Shown here in pieces: positions 45,962-55,474 of a DNA stretch of 64,000 nt. This DNA is from an uncultured Alphaproteobacteria bacterium. GTDB lineage: Bacteria > Pseudomonadota > Alphaproteobacteria > Rhodobacterales > Rhodobacteraceae. The translations under genes and the position numbers were made by a program. The DNA is taken from assembly GCA_929200255.1 (NCBI GenBank), contig CAKMYZ010000010.1:62001-126000 (forward strand), in the 5' to 3' direction. Numbering within the stretch: the first letter of the stretch is position 1; every line of letters begins with the position of its first letter. The notes under the pieces are model-generated. The model was given only the letters and a program-made list of their open reading frames with translations. It searched no databases and was not told where the DNA came from.

Positions 45962-47019
45962 TCAGCGTTACCGTCAAAAAACAACGCGGCGCGTTTACGC
46001 TTGACGCCAGCTTCGAGGCCCCCGCGGGCGTGACTGCGATTTTTGGGGTGTCAGGGTCTGGTAAGACGTCCCTGGTCAACGCAGTGGCCGGTTTGCTGAC
46101 GCCAACGACTGGACGCATTTGCGTCGGTGATGTGACACTCTTTGATCAAGAGCGGCGGATCAATCTTGCGCCGCAACGCCGGCGCATCGGCTATGTTTTC
46201 CAAGATGCGCGCCTGTTCCCGCATATGTCCGTGCTGCGCAATTTGCACTATGGCGGTACACATGACGCGGCGCGGGTGATTGACGTGCTGGGGTTGGAGA
46301 ACCTGCTGGAGCGGATGCCTGCCAGTTTGTCTGGCGGTGAACGGCAGCGCGTTGCTTTGGGGCGCGCGCTGATGTGTGATCCACAGCTGTTATTAATGGA
46401 TGAGCCGCTGGCAGCACTTGATGGGCCCCGAAAGGCAGAGATTCTACCTTATTTCGCGCGGCTCCGGGATGAGGTGAAGATCCCGATCCTCTATGTCAGC
46501 CACGACATGTCAGAGGTGGCGCGACTGGCAACGACACTGGTGGTGATGGATGCGGGTGAAGTTGCGGTTCATGGGCCCGTGGGGCAGGTGCTGTCGCAAC
46601 CCCAAGCTGTGCCCCTGCTGGGCGTTCGTGCAGCTGGTGCCGTCATCGAAACAAAGGTTGCGGGCCGTCTGCTCGACGATGGGCTGACCGAGCTGTCGTT
46701 TTCAGGCGGGCGGCTGATGATGCCCGGGATATTGGGTGTGTTGGGCCAAACTGTGCGTGTGCGCATCCCTGCACAAGATGTCATATTGGCGACCGAGAAA
46801 CCCAAGGGGATGAGTGCGCTGAACGTGCTGCCGGTGACGATTACCCAAGTGTCCCAAGGGCGTGGGCCGGGCGTGGCTGTGGGTTTGCAAGCCGGGGAAA
46901 ACCATTTGCTGGCGCGCGTGACACGGCGCAGCGCGCAACGCATGGGGCTTTCGGAAGGCCAAGACGTCTTTGCGATTATTAAGGCCACTGCTGTCGGGCC
47001 TGAGGATATCGGGCGCTAG
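45958..47019 (+). CDS. modC: Molybdate ABC transporter ATPase ModC
   Basis: A 353-residue ABC ATPase with Walker A GVSGSGKTS at residues 30-38, signature LSGGERQRVALGRAL, Walker B LLLMDEPLAALD and a C-terminal TOBE (molybdopterin-binding-like) domain from about residue 290. With ModA and ModB it feeds molybdenum cofactor synthesis. The start overlaps modB; the frame upstream of it is a shadow of modB. Confidence 0.95.
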   Translation: MISVTVKKQRGAFTLDASFEAPAGVTAIFGVSGSGKTSLVNAVAGLLTPTTGRICVGDVTLFDQERRINLAPQRRRIGYVFQDARLFPHMSVLRNLHYGGTHDAARVIDVLGLENLLERMPASLSGGERQRVALGRALMCDPQLLLMDEPLAALDGPRKAEILPYFARLRDEVKIPILYVSHDMSEVARLATTLVVMDAGEVAVHGPVGQVLSQPQAVPLLGVRAAGAVIETKVAGRLLDDGLTELSFSGGRLMMPGILGVLGQTVRVRIPAQDVILATEKPKGMSALNVLPVTITQVSQGRGPGVAVGLQAGENHLLARVTRRSAQRMGLSEGQDVFAIIKATAVGPEDIGR

Positions 47020-47341
47020 CAGGCCATAGGACCCGCCGGCCTTATGCTGCTCAAGCAGCGCCAGAGGGCCTGTGCCGGACGGGGCGGGTTTCGACGACAG
47101 CAGAGAATATGACGACAAATTCTTCGTCTAGCCACAAACCGCGGGTCCGAAGTCGCCGCTGCGAGCGCCGCCAGTACATCTCATTTTGTCTCGATAAACA
47201 GGGCGTGCTGTGTTCGGCGAATGCCCCAGGCACTGGGGCTCCACGACCCTTCCTTGCATTCTTCGTTGTTGACTTACCAAAAAAATGAACCATTGTTGAA
47301 TTGGTTTACAAGGATTCGCGCCAATGGGGATAGTGATCTGA
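47020..47341. promoter_or_regulatory. Control region upstream of the peptide transporter operon
   Basis: About 322 bases. The last 80 are A/T-rich, with TTGACT near 47271 as a possible -35 element, and an inverted repeat AACCA (47288-47292) and TGGTT (47302-47306) overlapping the presumptive promoter. FCD-type GntR regulators often bind TGGT/ACCA palindromes, and one is encoded in this cluster at 55475; the match is weak and is an inference. No gene supported. Confidence 0.45.
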
Positions 47342-48367
47342 ATGTCCGAAAGCATTCAAAATACGGCGCAAGGTCAATCACAAGCCGACACATTGTTGTC
47401 GTTGACTGATTTGGTGTTGCGGTTCAGAGGTCAAGCTAACGACGTGCTTGATGGTGTTGATTTGACCGTGAAACGTGGTGAAGTTTTGTGTGTGGTCGGA
47501 GAATCTGGCTGCGGAAAAAGCGTCACTGCCATGGCCTTGATGGGCTTGCTACCCTCCAATTCTGCACGAGTTTCCTCTGGAATTCTTGACGTTGATGGAT
47601 CCCGAATTGATTTGTCATGCAACACGCTACCCGCTGAAATGCGCGGCAACCACGTCGCGATGATTTTCCAGGAGCCTATGACCTCGCTCAATCCGACCTT
47701 CACCATCGGCAGCCAGATCATAGAGGCTGTCCAGCGTCACAGTGGCGGAACAAAATCCCAGGCGCGCGATAGGGCGCTCCAGATGTTACAGCGGGTCGGC
47801 ATCGCAAACCCGGCACAGCGATTGTCAGAATATCCGCACCAATTGTCAGGTGGTATGCGCCAGCGTGTCATGATTGCCATGGCTCTGGCCAATGATCCAC
47901 AGATCCTGATCGCGGACGAACCCACAACCGCCCTCGATGTGACGATACAGGCCCAAATCCTCGACTTGATCCGTGATCTACGCGACGAGACAGGAATGGG
48001 CACTATCATGATCACCCATGATCTGGGTGTTGTTGCCGAAATCGCCGATACCGTCGCGGTCATGTACGGGGGCCAAGTGGTCGAACAGGGGCCCGTGGCA
48101 GAGGTCTTCAACAACCCGCAGCATCCATACACAATCGGCCTGATGAGCGCGATGCCTCAGCTCGACGATCCGGGCACGCGGCTGGTCATTGTTCCGGGAA
48201 CGGTTCCGACGGTTGCGAATATGCCGGTTGGATGCCGGTTTCGCACGCGCTGTGCCTTCGCCACCGCCACCTGCGAGACGCGCCCACCGCTGCGTGACAT
48301 TGCACAAGACCATCAAACGGCATGTCACTACGCCCCCCTTGAAACAAATCTATCGGTGTCGGCATGA
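47342..48367 (+). CDS. Oligopeptide/dipeptide ABC transporter ATPase (OppD type)
   Basis: A 341-residue ABC ATPase. Walker A VGESGCGKS is near residues 53-61, signature LSGGMRQRVMIAMAL, Walker B LIADEPTTALD, and the C-terminal oligopeptide-transport domain contains the Cys cluster GCRFRTRCAFATATCETRPP. First gene of an operon reading D-F-A-B-C. ATG 47342 has a GGGGATAG upstream. Substrate is inferred from the cluster as small amide or gamma-glutamyl compounds. Confidence 0.92.
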   Translation: MSESIQNTAQGQSQADTLLSLTDLVLRFRGQANDVLDGVDLTVKRGEVLCVVGESGCGKSVTAMALMGLLPSNSARVSSGILDVDGSRIDLSCNTLPAEMRGNHVAMIFQEPMTSLNPTFTIGSQIIEAVQRHSGGTKSQARDRALQMLQRVGIANPAQRLSEYPHQLSGGMRQRVMIAMALANDPQILIADEPTTALDVTIQAQILDLIRDLRDETGMGTIMITHDLGVVAEIADTVAVMYGGQVVEQGPVAEVFNNPQHPYTIGLMSAMPQLDDPGTRLVIVPGTVPTVANMPVGCRFRTRCAFATATCETRPPLRDIAQDHQTACHYAPLETNLSVSA

Positions 48368-49470
48368 GCCACGATGTCATCCTGGACGCGGAAAACGTGG
48401 TGAAACACTTTGGCGGCGGTGATTGGTTGTCACGGACGCCGGTCGTTCAGGCCGTCGACGGGGTTTCGTTGCAAGTGCGACGTGGCGAGACATACGCAAT
48501 TGTTGGCGAAAGCGGTTGCGGGAAATCGACGTTAGCCCGTGTTTTGATGGGTCTTTTGGCACCGACGGCTGGACATGTCCGGTTTGACGGGCGCGCCGTC
48601 GGTGCCGCCAGCGGGGCCGATCTGCAAGTGCTGCGCCAAGACATGCAGTTCATTTTTCAGGATCCGTTTTCATCGCTTAACCCGCGCATGTCAGTTGGGA
48701 AACTGGTTGGCGAACCGCTCGAGGTGCATGCCCCCGAACTCAGCGCACAGCAACGTCGTGATCGGGTTGCAGATTTGTTGCGCAAGGTTGGTCTACGGGC
48801 GGAATACGCAGGGCGCTATCCGCATGAGTTCAGCGGCGGGCAACGACAGCGCATTGGGATTGCCCGTGCTTTGGCCTCTGGGCCAAAACTGATCATCGGC
48901 GATGAACCTGTGTCTGCACTGGATGTCTCGGTTCAGGCACAGGTTATCAATCTACTTGGGGATCTGTCGCGCGACATGGGGCTGACGCTGGTGATCATCG
49001 CCCATGATCTGGGCGTCATCCGTCATATGAGCGATCGGGTCGCCGTGATGTATCTGGGGCAGATTGTCGAGAGTGGGCCAACTGAGGACGTCTATGCGAA
49101 CCCGCGCCACCCTTACACACGGGCGCTGTTGGGATCGATCCCGACAATGGGCGGCAAACCTGACGGCCAAAGGTCAACTGTGTTGGGCGATATGCCAAGC
49201 CCAACAGCTCCGCCTTCGGGGTGCCGGTTTCATACGCGCTGTCCCCACGCGCAGGCAAAATGCAAGACCGCGCCGCCCAACCTGAAAGAGGCAGGCACCC
49301 CAGACCATCAGGCGGCTTGCCACTTTTGGGATACTCTTGCCAGTGCGCCGCCGATCGCCCCGACACCACCAAAAACCGAGGCCGCTGCGGCCCGGTTCGC
49401 CCTTTACCGTGCTGCGGTCGAGGGCGGGACAGTCACTCACAAAACAAACCAATCAACAGAGAGGAAATGA
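48364..49470 (+). CDS. Oligopeptide/dipeptide ABC transporter ATPase (OppF type)
   Basis: A 368-residue ABC ATPase paralogous to the one upstream. Walker A VGESGCGKST, signature FSGGQRQRIGIARAL, Walker B LIIGDEPVSALD, and the C-terminal cysteine cluster GCRFHTRCPHAQAKC. The C-terminal tail carries an extra 40 polar residues. It overlaps the upstream gene by four bases (ATGA). Confidence 0.92.
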   Translation: MSHDVILDAENVVKHFGGGDWLSRTPVVQAVDGVSLQVRRGETYAIVGESGCGKSTLARVLMGLLAPTAGHVRFDGRAVGAASGADLQVLRQDMQFIFQDPFSSLNPRMSVGKLVGEPLEVHAPELSAQQRRDRVADLLRKVGLRAEYAGRYPHEFSGGQRQRIGIARALASGPKLIIGDEPVSALDVSVQAQVINLLGDLSRDMGLTLVIIAHDLGVIRHMSDRVAVMYLGQIVESGPTEDVYANPRHPYTRALLGSIPTMGGKPDGQRSTVLGDMPSPTAPPSGCRFHTRCPHAQAKCKTAPPNLKEAGTPDHQAACHFWDTLASAPPIAPTPPKTEAAAARFALYRAAVEGGTVTHKTNQSTERK

Positions 49471-49473
49471 CCC

Positions 49474-50994
49474 ATGTCTTATCTTAAGACTGCCATGATC
49501 ACAGCGTTGCTAGGTGCAACGGCACTTGGCGCTACGCCCGGCTACGCCAAAGACCTGCGCATTGGATTGCAATCGGATGCCGATGTGCTTGACCCTGATC
49601 AATCCCGCACATTTGTGGGCCGGATTGTCTATGCGTCGCTATGCGACAAATTGGTGGACATCACGCCAGACCTAGAGATCATCCCACAGCTTGCCACGTC
49701 GTGGACCAGCTCAGATGATGGCACTGAGATCACCATGACGCTTCGTGAAGGTGTGGTGTTCCACGATGGGACGCCCTTTAACGCAGCGGCGGTGGCCGCA
49801 AATATCGAACGCTCACAAACGATGGAGGAAAGCCGCCGGAAGTCCGAACTATCATCGATTGCTGGTACCGAGGTCACAGGCGAATATGAAATCAAACTTT
49901 TGCTCGAAGGGCCGGATGCGACGCTGATGGCACAGCTGGCTGACCGGGCGGGCATGATGGTGTCACCCACCGCTGCCGCTGCTGCTGGCGCTGATTTTGG
50001 TTTGAATCCGGTCTGCTCGGGTCCGTTCAGTTTTACCGAGCGCGTTGCGCAGGATAAAATCGTGCTGACCAAATTTGACGACTACTGGAACGCGGATGCG
50101 ATCAACTTTGACAGCGTGACGTTCCTGCCGATCCCCGATACGACCGTGCGCCTTGCCAACCTGCAGTCGGGCGATATCGATATGCTTGAGCGTCTGGCCG
50201 CAACCGACCTGGCACAGGCCGAAGCGGATGCGAGCATCGTCGTCGACCGCGCCGTGAGCCTGGGCTACCAGGGTATTACCTTCAACATCAACAACGGTGA
50301 GCGCGGCGACAACCCGTGGGGTAACGATAGACGCCTGCGCCAGGCGCTGAGCTACGCTATCGACCGCGAAGCGCTCAACCAAGTTGTATTCGAAGGTGCC
50401 TTCGCACCCGGCAACCAGCCCTTCCCATCCTCATCGCCATGGTACAACAGTGACCTCCCGGTCGAAGGGCAGGACCTCGAGAAAGCCAGGGCGCTTCTGG
50501 CAGAAGCCGGTTTCCCTGATGGGCTTGACCTCGAAGTGCAGGTGCCGAACTCCACCGTTCCGCTTGCCGTGATGCAGGTGGTTCAGGCGATGGCGGGTCA
50601 AGCGGGGATCAACATCTCGCTCACCTCCAAGGAATTCGCCACACTGCTGTCTGACCAATCGGCAGGTAACTATCAGGCAAGCCAGATCGGTTGGTCAGGT
50701 CGGATTGATCCCGATGGGAACAACCACCAGTTTGTCACCACCAACGGCGGTATCAACGATTCCAAATTCTCCAATGCCCGGATGGACGAATTGATGGATG
50801 CGGCCCGTGTTGGCACCACTGTCGAAGAACGCAAGGCCCTTTACGATGAGGCCATCGAGATCATGCTCGACGATCTCAACCGTGTGTTCCTGTACCACGT
50901 CACTTGGATCTGGGCTTACAGCGACAACATGAAGGGCTTCACCCCGTATCCTGACGGTATGATCCGTCTGGAAGGCGTCACCTGGGAGGAGTGA
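49474..50994 (+). CDS. Oligopeptide-type ABC substrate-binding protein
   Basis: A 506-residue SBP family 5 protein with a signal peptide (hydrophobic residues 8-22, cleavage after GYA). The family signature includes LATSWTSSDDGTEITMTLREGVVFHDGTPFNAAAV (parts EGVVFHDGTPF and DPDQSRTF). Binds peptides or amides in the periplasm. Third gene of the operon, four bases after the OppF-type gene. Confidence 0.92.
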   Translation: MSYLKTAMITALLGATALGATPGYAKDLRIGLQSDADVLDPDQSRTFVGRIVYASLCDKLVDITPDLEIIPQLATSWTSSDDGTEITMTLREGVVFHDGTPFNAAAVAANIERSQTMEESRRKSELSSIAGTEVTGEYEIKLLLEGPDATLMAQLADRAGMMVSPTAAAAAGADFGLNPVCSGPFSFTERVAQDKIVLTKFDDYWNADAINFDSVTFLPIPDTTVRLANLQSGDIDMLERLAATDLAQAEADASIVVDRAVSLGYQGITFNINNGERGDNPWGNDRRLRQALSYAIDREALNQVVFEGAFAPGNQPFPSSSPWYNSDLPVEGQDLEKARALLAEAGFPDGLDLEVQVPNSTVPLAVMQVVQAMAGQAGINISLTSKEFATLLSDQSAGNYQASQIGWSGRIDPDGNNHQFVTTNGGINDSKFSNARMDELMDAARVGTTVEERKALYDEAIEIMLDDLNRVFLYHVTWIWAYSDNMKGFTPYPDGMIRLEGVTWEE

Positions 50995-51057
50995 TCCTGC
51001 CACGCCCGCGCCGCGCGATACGATTGCGGCGTGGGCTACTCATCCAAGGAGCATAAC

Positions 51058-52002
51058 ATGCTGCCGTTTTTGCTGCGTCGGATTTTGATTGCGCTGCCGA
51101 CCATTCTGCTGATCTCGCTCTTTGTGTTTGCGATGCAAAAGCTATTGCCGGGCGACCCGTTGCTGGTGCTGGCAGGCGAGGAACGTGATCCGGAGATGCT
51201 CGCCCTTCTGCGCGAAAAATACCGTTTGAATGACCCGATCTGGCGGCAATATCTGGCGTGGATCGGCAACGCGCTTCAGGGTGATCTGGGGATATCTTTG
51301 CGCACCAACCAACCGGTGACGGAGTTAATGCTTCAGAAACTGCCAGTCACAATTCAGCTTGCGATCATGTCGATGATTTTTGCATTGGTGATCGGTATCC
51401 CGGCAGGCATATTGTCGGCGGTCAAAAAAGGTACGGTGACGGATTATGTTGCCAATATAATTGCCCTATCAGGACTCTCCATCCCGAATTTCTGGCTTGG
51501 CATCATGCTTATCCTGCTGGTGTCGGTGAAGTGGCAGTTGCTCCCTGCGTCAGGCTACGTACCTTTGTCAGAGGGCGCTTGGGAGTCCATTCGTACGATG
51601 CTGATGCCGTCCTTTGTGCTGGGCACCGCGCTGGCTGCGACGCTGATGCGGCACACGCGATCCTCCATGTTAAGTGTGTTGAGCGCTGACTATGTGCGCA
51701 CAGCGCGGGCTAAGGGCTTGGCTGAACGGGTTGTGATCCTCAAACACGCGTTACGCAACGCGCTAACCCCGATTGTTACGCTGAGTGCGCTGCTATTTGG
51801 CGAGTTGGTGGCGGGGGCAGTTCTGACAGAACAGATATTTACCATCCCGGGTTTCGGAAAGCTGGTTGTCGACGCGGTGTTCAACCGGGACTACGCAGTT
51901 GTCCAAGGCATCGTCCTGGTGACGGCTGTGGGCTTCATCTTTATGAATCTCTTCGCTGATGCGATGTATTTCGTCCTTAACCCGCGCCTGCGAGGGCAAT
52001 GA
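51058..52002 (+). CDS. Oligopeptide-type ABC permease (OppB type)
   Basis: A 314-residue permease with six membrane helices. N-terminal block MLPFLLRRILIALPTI and the EAA loop YVRTARAKGLAERVVILKHALRNALTPIVT are typical of DppB/OppB. ATG 51058 follows AAGGAG. About 60 bases separate it from the SBP gene and one base from the next permease. Confidence 0.93.
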   Translation: MLPFLLRRILIALPTILLISLFVFAMQKLLPGDPLLVLAGEERDPEMLALLREKYRLNDPIWRQYLAWIGNALQGDLGISLRTNQPVTELMLQKLPVTIQLAIMSMIFALVIGIPAGILSAVKKGTVTDYVANIIALSGLSIPNFWLGIMLILLVSVKWQLLPASGYVPLSEGAWESIRTMLMPSFVLGTALAATLMRHTRSSMLSVLSADYVRTARAKGLAERVVILKHALRNALTPIVTLSALLFGELVAGAVLTEQIFTIPGFGKLVVDAVFNRDYAVVQGIVLVTAVGFIFMNLFADAMYFVLNPRLRGQ

Positions 52003-52003
52003 T

Positions 52004-52879
52004 ATGACCGACACCATTCTCTCTGCGGAACCGGTTCTGACTGGGAAACCTGAAAATCGCGTGTGGAAGAAGTTCCGCCGCCACAAAAGCGCGATGGTCG
52101 GTGGCGTTCTGGTCACCTTCTTCCTGCTCATCGCTCTTGCTGCGCCGATCCTGCCGATCCCTGATCCTGCCGCAACCGACTGGGGTGCCGTCCGTAAAGC
52201 GCCAAGTTGGGCGCATTGGATGGGGACCGATGATATTGGCCGCGATGTCATGTCTCGTATGATCTGGGGCGCGCAAGCTTCGCTTTTGGCGGGTGTTGTG
52301 TCTGTCAGTATTGCAGTCGCGATCGGCGTTCCGCTTGGCGTGGTTGCGGGGTTTTTCGGCGGTTGGACCGATGCCGCAATCTCGCGCTGTACAGAGGCGC
52401 TCTTGGCTGCGCCATTTTTGATCCTTGCGATTGCTCTGGCAGCATTCCTGGGGCCATCACTGACCAACGCGATGATCGCGATCGGGATATCGGCCACGCC
52501 GATTTTCATTCGCCTGACCCGCGGGCAAGTCATCAGCATCAAATCTGAAGACTACGTCGACAGTGCCCGCGCCATTGGCTTGCCGACAACACGTATCCTC
52601 AGCCGCTATATCCTGCCGAACGTGCTGCCCCCGATCCTTGTGCAGGCGACTTTAACGATTGCAACGGCCATTATCGCCGAGGCGTCGCTGTCTTTCCTTG
52701 GCCTTGGGCAACAACCGCCTGAACCCAGTTGGGGCTCGATGTTGAACACAGCCAAGAATTTCCTCAACCAAGCCCCTTGGATGGCCATGTGGCCTGGTAT
52801 ATCCATTTTCCTCGTGGTGCTGGGTTTCAACCTTTTGGGCGACGGGCTGCGCGATGCGCTGGACCCGCGTGAACACTAA
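52004..52879 (+). CDS. Oligopeptide-type ABC permease (OppC type)
   Basis: A 291-residue permease. N-terminal OppC_N domain (KFRRHKSAMVGGVLVTFFLL), HWMGTDDIGRDVMSRMIWGA, and the EAA loop YVDSARAIGLPTTRILSRYILPNVLPPI. ATG 52004 is one base after the upstream stop. The longer frame upstream is a shadow of the OppB-type gene. Confidence 0.93.
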   Translation: MTDTILSAEPVLTGKPENRVWKKFRRHKSAMVGGVLVTFFLLIALAAPILPIPDPAATDWGAVRKAPSWAHWMGTDDIGRDVMSRMIWGAQASLLAGVVSVSIAVAIGVPLGVVAGFFGGWTDAAISRCTEALLAAPFLILAIALAAFLGPSLTNAMIAIGISATPIFIRLTRGQVISIKSEDYVDSARAIGLPTTRILSRYILPNVLPPILVQATLTIATAIIAEASLSFLGLGQQPPEPSWGSMLNTAKNFLNQAPWMAMWPGISIFLVVLGFNLLGDGLRDALDPREH

Positions 52880-52891
52880 TTTGGAGACCCC

Positions 52892-54673
52892 ATGTCCGAC
52901 TTTACAACGCGACCCGAAATAAGAGGCACCTTCGGCGTGGCCACCTCGACCCACTGGATTGCCTCATCTGTGGGTATGAGCATGCTTGAAAAGGGCGGCA
53001 ACGCCTTTGATGCCGCCGTGGCCGCAGCACTGACGCTGCAGGTGGTGGAGCCACATTTGAACGGCCCCGCGGGTGACATGCCCGCGATCTTCTATTCTGC
53101 GGCAGCCGGCAAGGTCGAGGTGCTTTGCGCCCAAGGCGTGGCCCCGGAGGCCGCAACAATCGCGCACTACAAGGAGCAGGGTCTGACCCTCATCCCCGGT
53201 TCCGGTCTGTTGGCCACGGTGGTGCCGGGCGCGTTTGACGGTTGGATGCTCATGCTGCGCGATCATGGTACGATGGGTCTGCGCGAGGTGATGCAACCGG
53301 CCATCGACTATGCGCGCGACGGACATCCCATTCTGCCCCGTGTGGCCAATACCATAGCCGGGTTGGCAGAGTTCTTTGCAGAAGAATGGCCGACCTCTGC
53401 CGCTGTCTGGACCCCAAATGGCGAGGCGCCAAAACCAAACGAACTGTTTAAAAACCCGGATCTTGCTGCGACCTATGACCGGCTGGCATCAAGCGTTGGC
53501 GACACCCGCGAGGCCCAGATCGACGCGGCCCGTGCTGCATGGCGGGAAGGCTTCGTGGCTGAGGCCATTTTTGATTACCTTGAGGATGCACATGTGATGG
53601 ACGTGTCCGAGGCAAAGCACTCTGCCGTTCTCGCCCCGTCGGATATGGCAGATTGGCGTGCCAGTTATGAGGCGACGCTATCTTATGACTACCACGGTTG
53701 GACGGTTCACAAGACACAGGCCTGGTCGCAGGGGCCAGTCCTGTTGCAGACCCTGGCGATCCTCAAGGGCGTTGATTTGGCGGCCATGGACCCGAACGGC
53801 GCTGCCTTCGTTCACACAGTGATCGAAGCCATGAAACTGGCCTATGCAGACCGTGAGGCTTATTACGGCGATCCCGATTTTGCTGATATTCCAATGGATG
53901 CGCTGCTCAGCGACAGCTACAATGACGCGCGGCGCGGGTTGATCGGTACCGACGCCTCACTCGATCAACGTCCGGGCCGTGTGCCGGGGTATGAGGCGCT
54001 TGCCGATGCCTACATCGAACGCGCCGGGCGGGATTTCAACGTCGGCAATGTCGCCGCACAAGAACCGACCATGTCGCACCTGACCGAAAAACGCGGCGAT
54101 ACCGTGCACCTCGACATCATCGACCGTTGGGGCAACATGGTTGCGGCGACCCCCTCTGGCGGTTGGTTGCAAAGCTCCCCGGTTGTTCCCGGTCTCGGTT
54201 TCCCGCTCAACTCGCGCGCCCAGATGTACTGGCTGGAGGATGGCTTGCCGACCTCCCTTGTTCCCAAAAGCAGACCGCGGACAACGCTGACGCCGAGCTT
54301 TGCGGAAAAAGATGGTAAGCAGTTGGTCTTTGGCACGCCGGGGGGCGATCAGCAGGATCAGTGGCAACTGATCTGGTTCCTGCGTTTCGTTCATTTCGGC
54401 ATGGGCCTGCAGGAATGTATGGACCAGCCACTGTTCCATACGATGCATTTCCAGGGGTCGTTTTTCCCGCGCGAAGTCAGAAGCGGCGAGATGATGATCG
54501 AGCCAAACGTAGGCGAAGACGTGATCTCAGATTTGCGGGCACGCGGCCATAAGGTGACGGTGGCCGAACCCTGGACCGTCGGGCGCCTGACGGCTGCCCT
54601 GCGCGAACCGGACGGCACGTTGCGCGCGGCCGCTACACCGCGTCTGATGCAAGCATATGCGGTGGGACGATGA
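52892..54673 (+). CDS. Gamma-glutamyltransferase family protein
   Basis: A 593-residue N-terminal nucleophile hydrolase of the GGT/cephalosporin acylase family. The autoprocessing site is Thr404 in GDTVHLDIID, corresponding to the TTH of classical GGT, with Thr changed to Val at the second position; downstream TPSGGWLQSSP replaces the classical TSSINNHFG loop. There is no signal peptide, so it is probably cytosolic, unlike the periplasmic GGTs used on glutathione. It probably hydrolyses gamma-glutamyl or related amides imported by the adjacent transporter. ATGA overlap with the next gene. Confidence 0.9.
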   Translation: MSDFTTRPEIRGTFGVATSTHWIASSVGMSMLEKGGNAFDAAVAAALTLQVVEPHLNGPAGDMPAIFYSAAAGKVEVLCAQGVAPEAATIAHYKEQGLTLIPGSGLLATVVPGAFDGWMLMLRDHGTMGLREVMQPAIDYARDGHPILPRVANTIAGLAEFFAEEWPTSAAVWTPNGEAPKPNELFKNPDLAATYDRLASSVGDTREAQIDAARAAWREGFVAEAIFDYLEDAHVMDVSEAKHSAVLAPSDMADWRASYEATLSYDYHGWTVHKTQAWSQGPVLLQTLAILKGVDLAAMDPNGAAFVHTVIEAMKLAYADREAYYGDPDFADIPMDALLSDSYNDARRGLIGTDASLDQRPGRVPGYEALADAYIERAGRDFNVGNVAAQEPTMSHLTEKRGDTVHLDIIDRWGNMVAATPSGGWLQSSPVVPGLGFPLNSRAQMYWLEDGLPTSLVPKSRPRTTLTPSFAEKDGKQLVFGTPGGDQQDQWQLIWFLRFVHFGMGLQECMDQPLFHTMHFQGSFFPREVRSGEMMIEPNVGEDVISDLRARGHKVTVAEPWTVGRLTAALREPDGTLRAAATPRLMQAYAVGR

Positions 54674-55419
54674 CCTATTCATTGATCGCAAAAGACATCG
54701 ACGGCAGTATTGGCCTGATTGTGGCCAGTAAATTCTTTGCCTGCGGGGCTGTTGTCCCATTTCTGTCAGGCAGTGTCGCGGTGGCGAGCCAAGCCTTTTG
54801 CAACCCGATCTGGGGCACCGAAGGACGCGCCCGGATGATGGCAGGTGAAAGTGCCCAGGAGGTTCTGGCAAATCTCGCTGCACGCGACGAAGGGCGCGCG
54901 ATAAGGCAGGCGCACGCGATGGATGCGCAGGGTAACTTTGCAGCGCATACGGGTGCAGATTGTGTCGATTGGGCGGGGCATATCATCCAGAGCGACCATT
55001 CGGTTGCAGGCAATATGCTGGCCGGACCGCGCGTGATCGAAGCCACATCAGAGGCCTATCAGGCCAATGCTGCGCTACCCTTTGCCGAACGCCTGATCAC
55101 AGCCATGGTTGCCGGTGAAAAAGCGGGGGGTGACAAGCGTGGCCGGCAGGCTGCCGGACTTGTTATCCACAAAGGCGAGGCTCACCCGTGGCTCGATCTG
55201 CGTGCGGACGATCATGCAGATCCCTTGGCAGAACTGGCGCGACTCTGGGATGTGGCACAGGAACGCTACGTGCATTTCGTCAAAGGTATGCCCTCCGCCG
55301 CGCGGTTCTCTGGATATCCGACCCGTGACGGCATCGACGCAGATATCGCCGCCGCTGAAGCGCGGCGTCGCGCAGAAGGCCGCGCGAGTCGCTCTCATGC
55401 GGTTGAGACCGGAGAATGA
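54670..55419 (+). CDS. DUF1028 family protein
   Basis: A 249-residue member of DUF1028, a predicted Ntn-hydrolase-fold family often found beside peptide transporters and GGT genes. The N-terminus MTYSLIAKDIDGSIGLIVAS is typical; conserved blocks include DHSVAGNMLAG and GGDKRGRQAAGLVI. I cannot give its reaction. The start overlaps the GGT stop, so it is coupled to it. Confidence 0.9.
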   Translation: MTYSLIAKDIDGSIGLIVASKFFACGAVVPFLSGSVAVASQAFCNPIWGTEGRARMMAGESAQEVLANLAARDEGRAIRQAHAMDAQGNFAAHTGADCVDWAGHIIQSDHSVAGNMLAGPRVIEATSEAYQANAALPFAERLITAMVAGEKAGGDKRGRQAAGLVIHKGEAHPWLDLRADDHADPLAELARLWDVAQERYVHFVKGMPSAARFSGYPTRDGIDADIAAAEARRRAEGRASRSHAVETGE

Positions 55420-55474
55420 GGCTTTGGGCTGATTTGATGTTGCATGAGCCGCCCATTTGCCTACAGGGTGCGCT

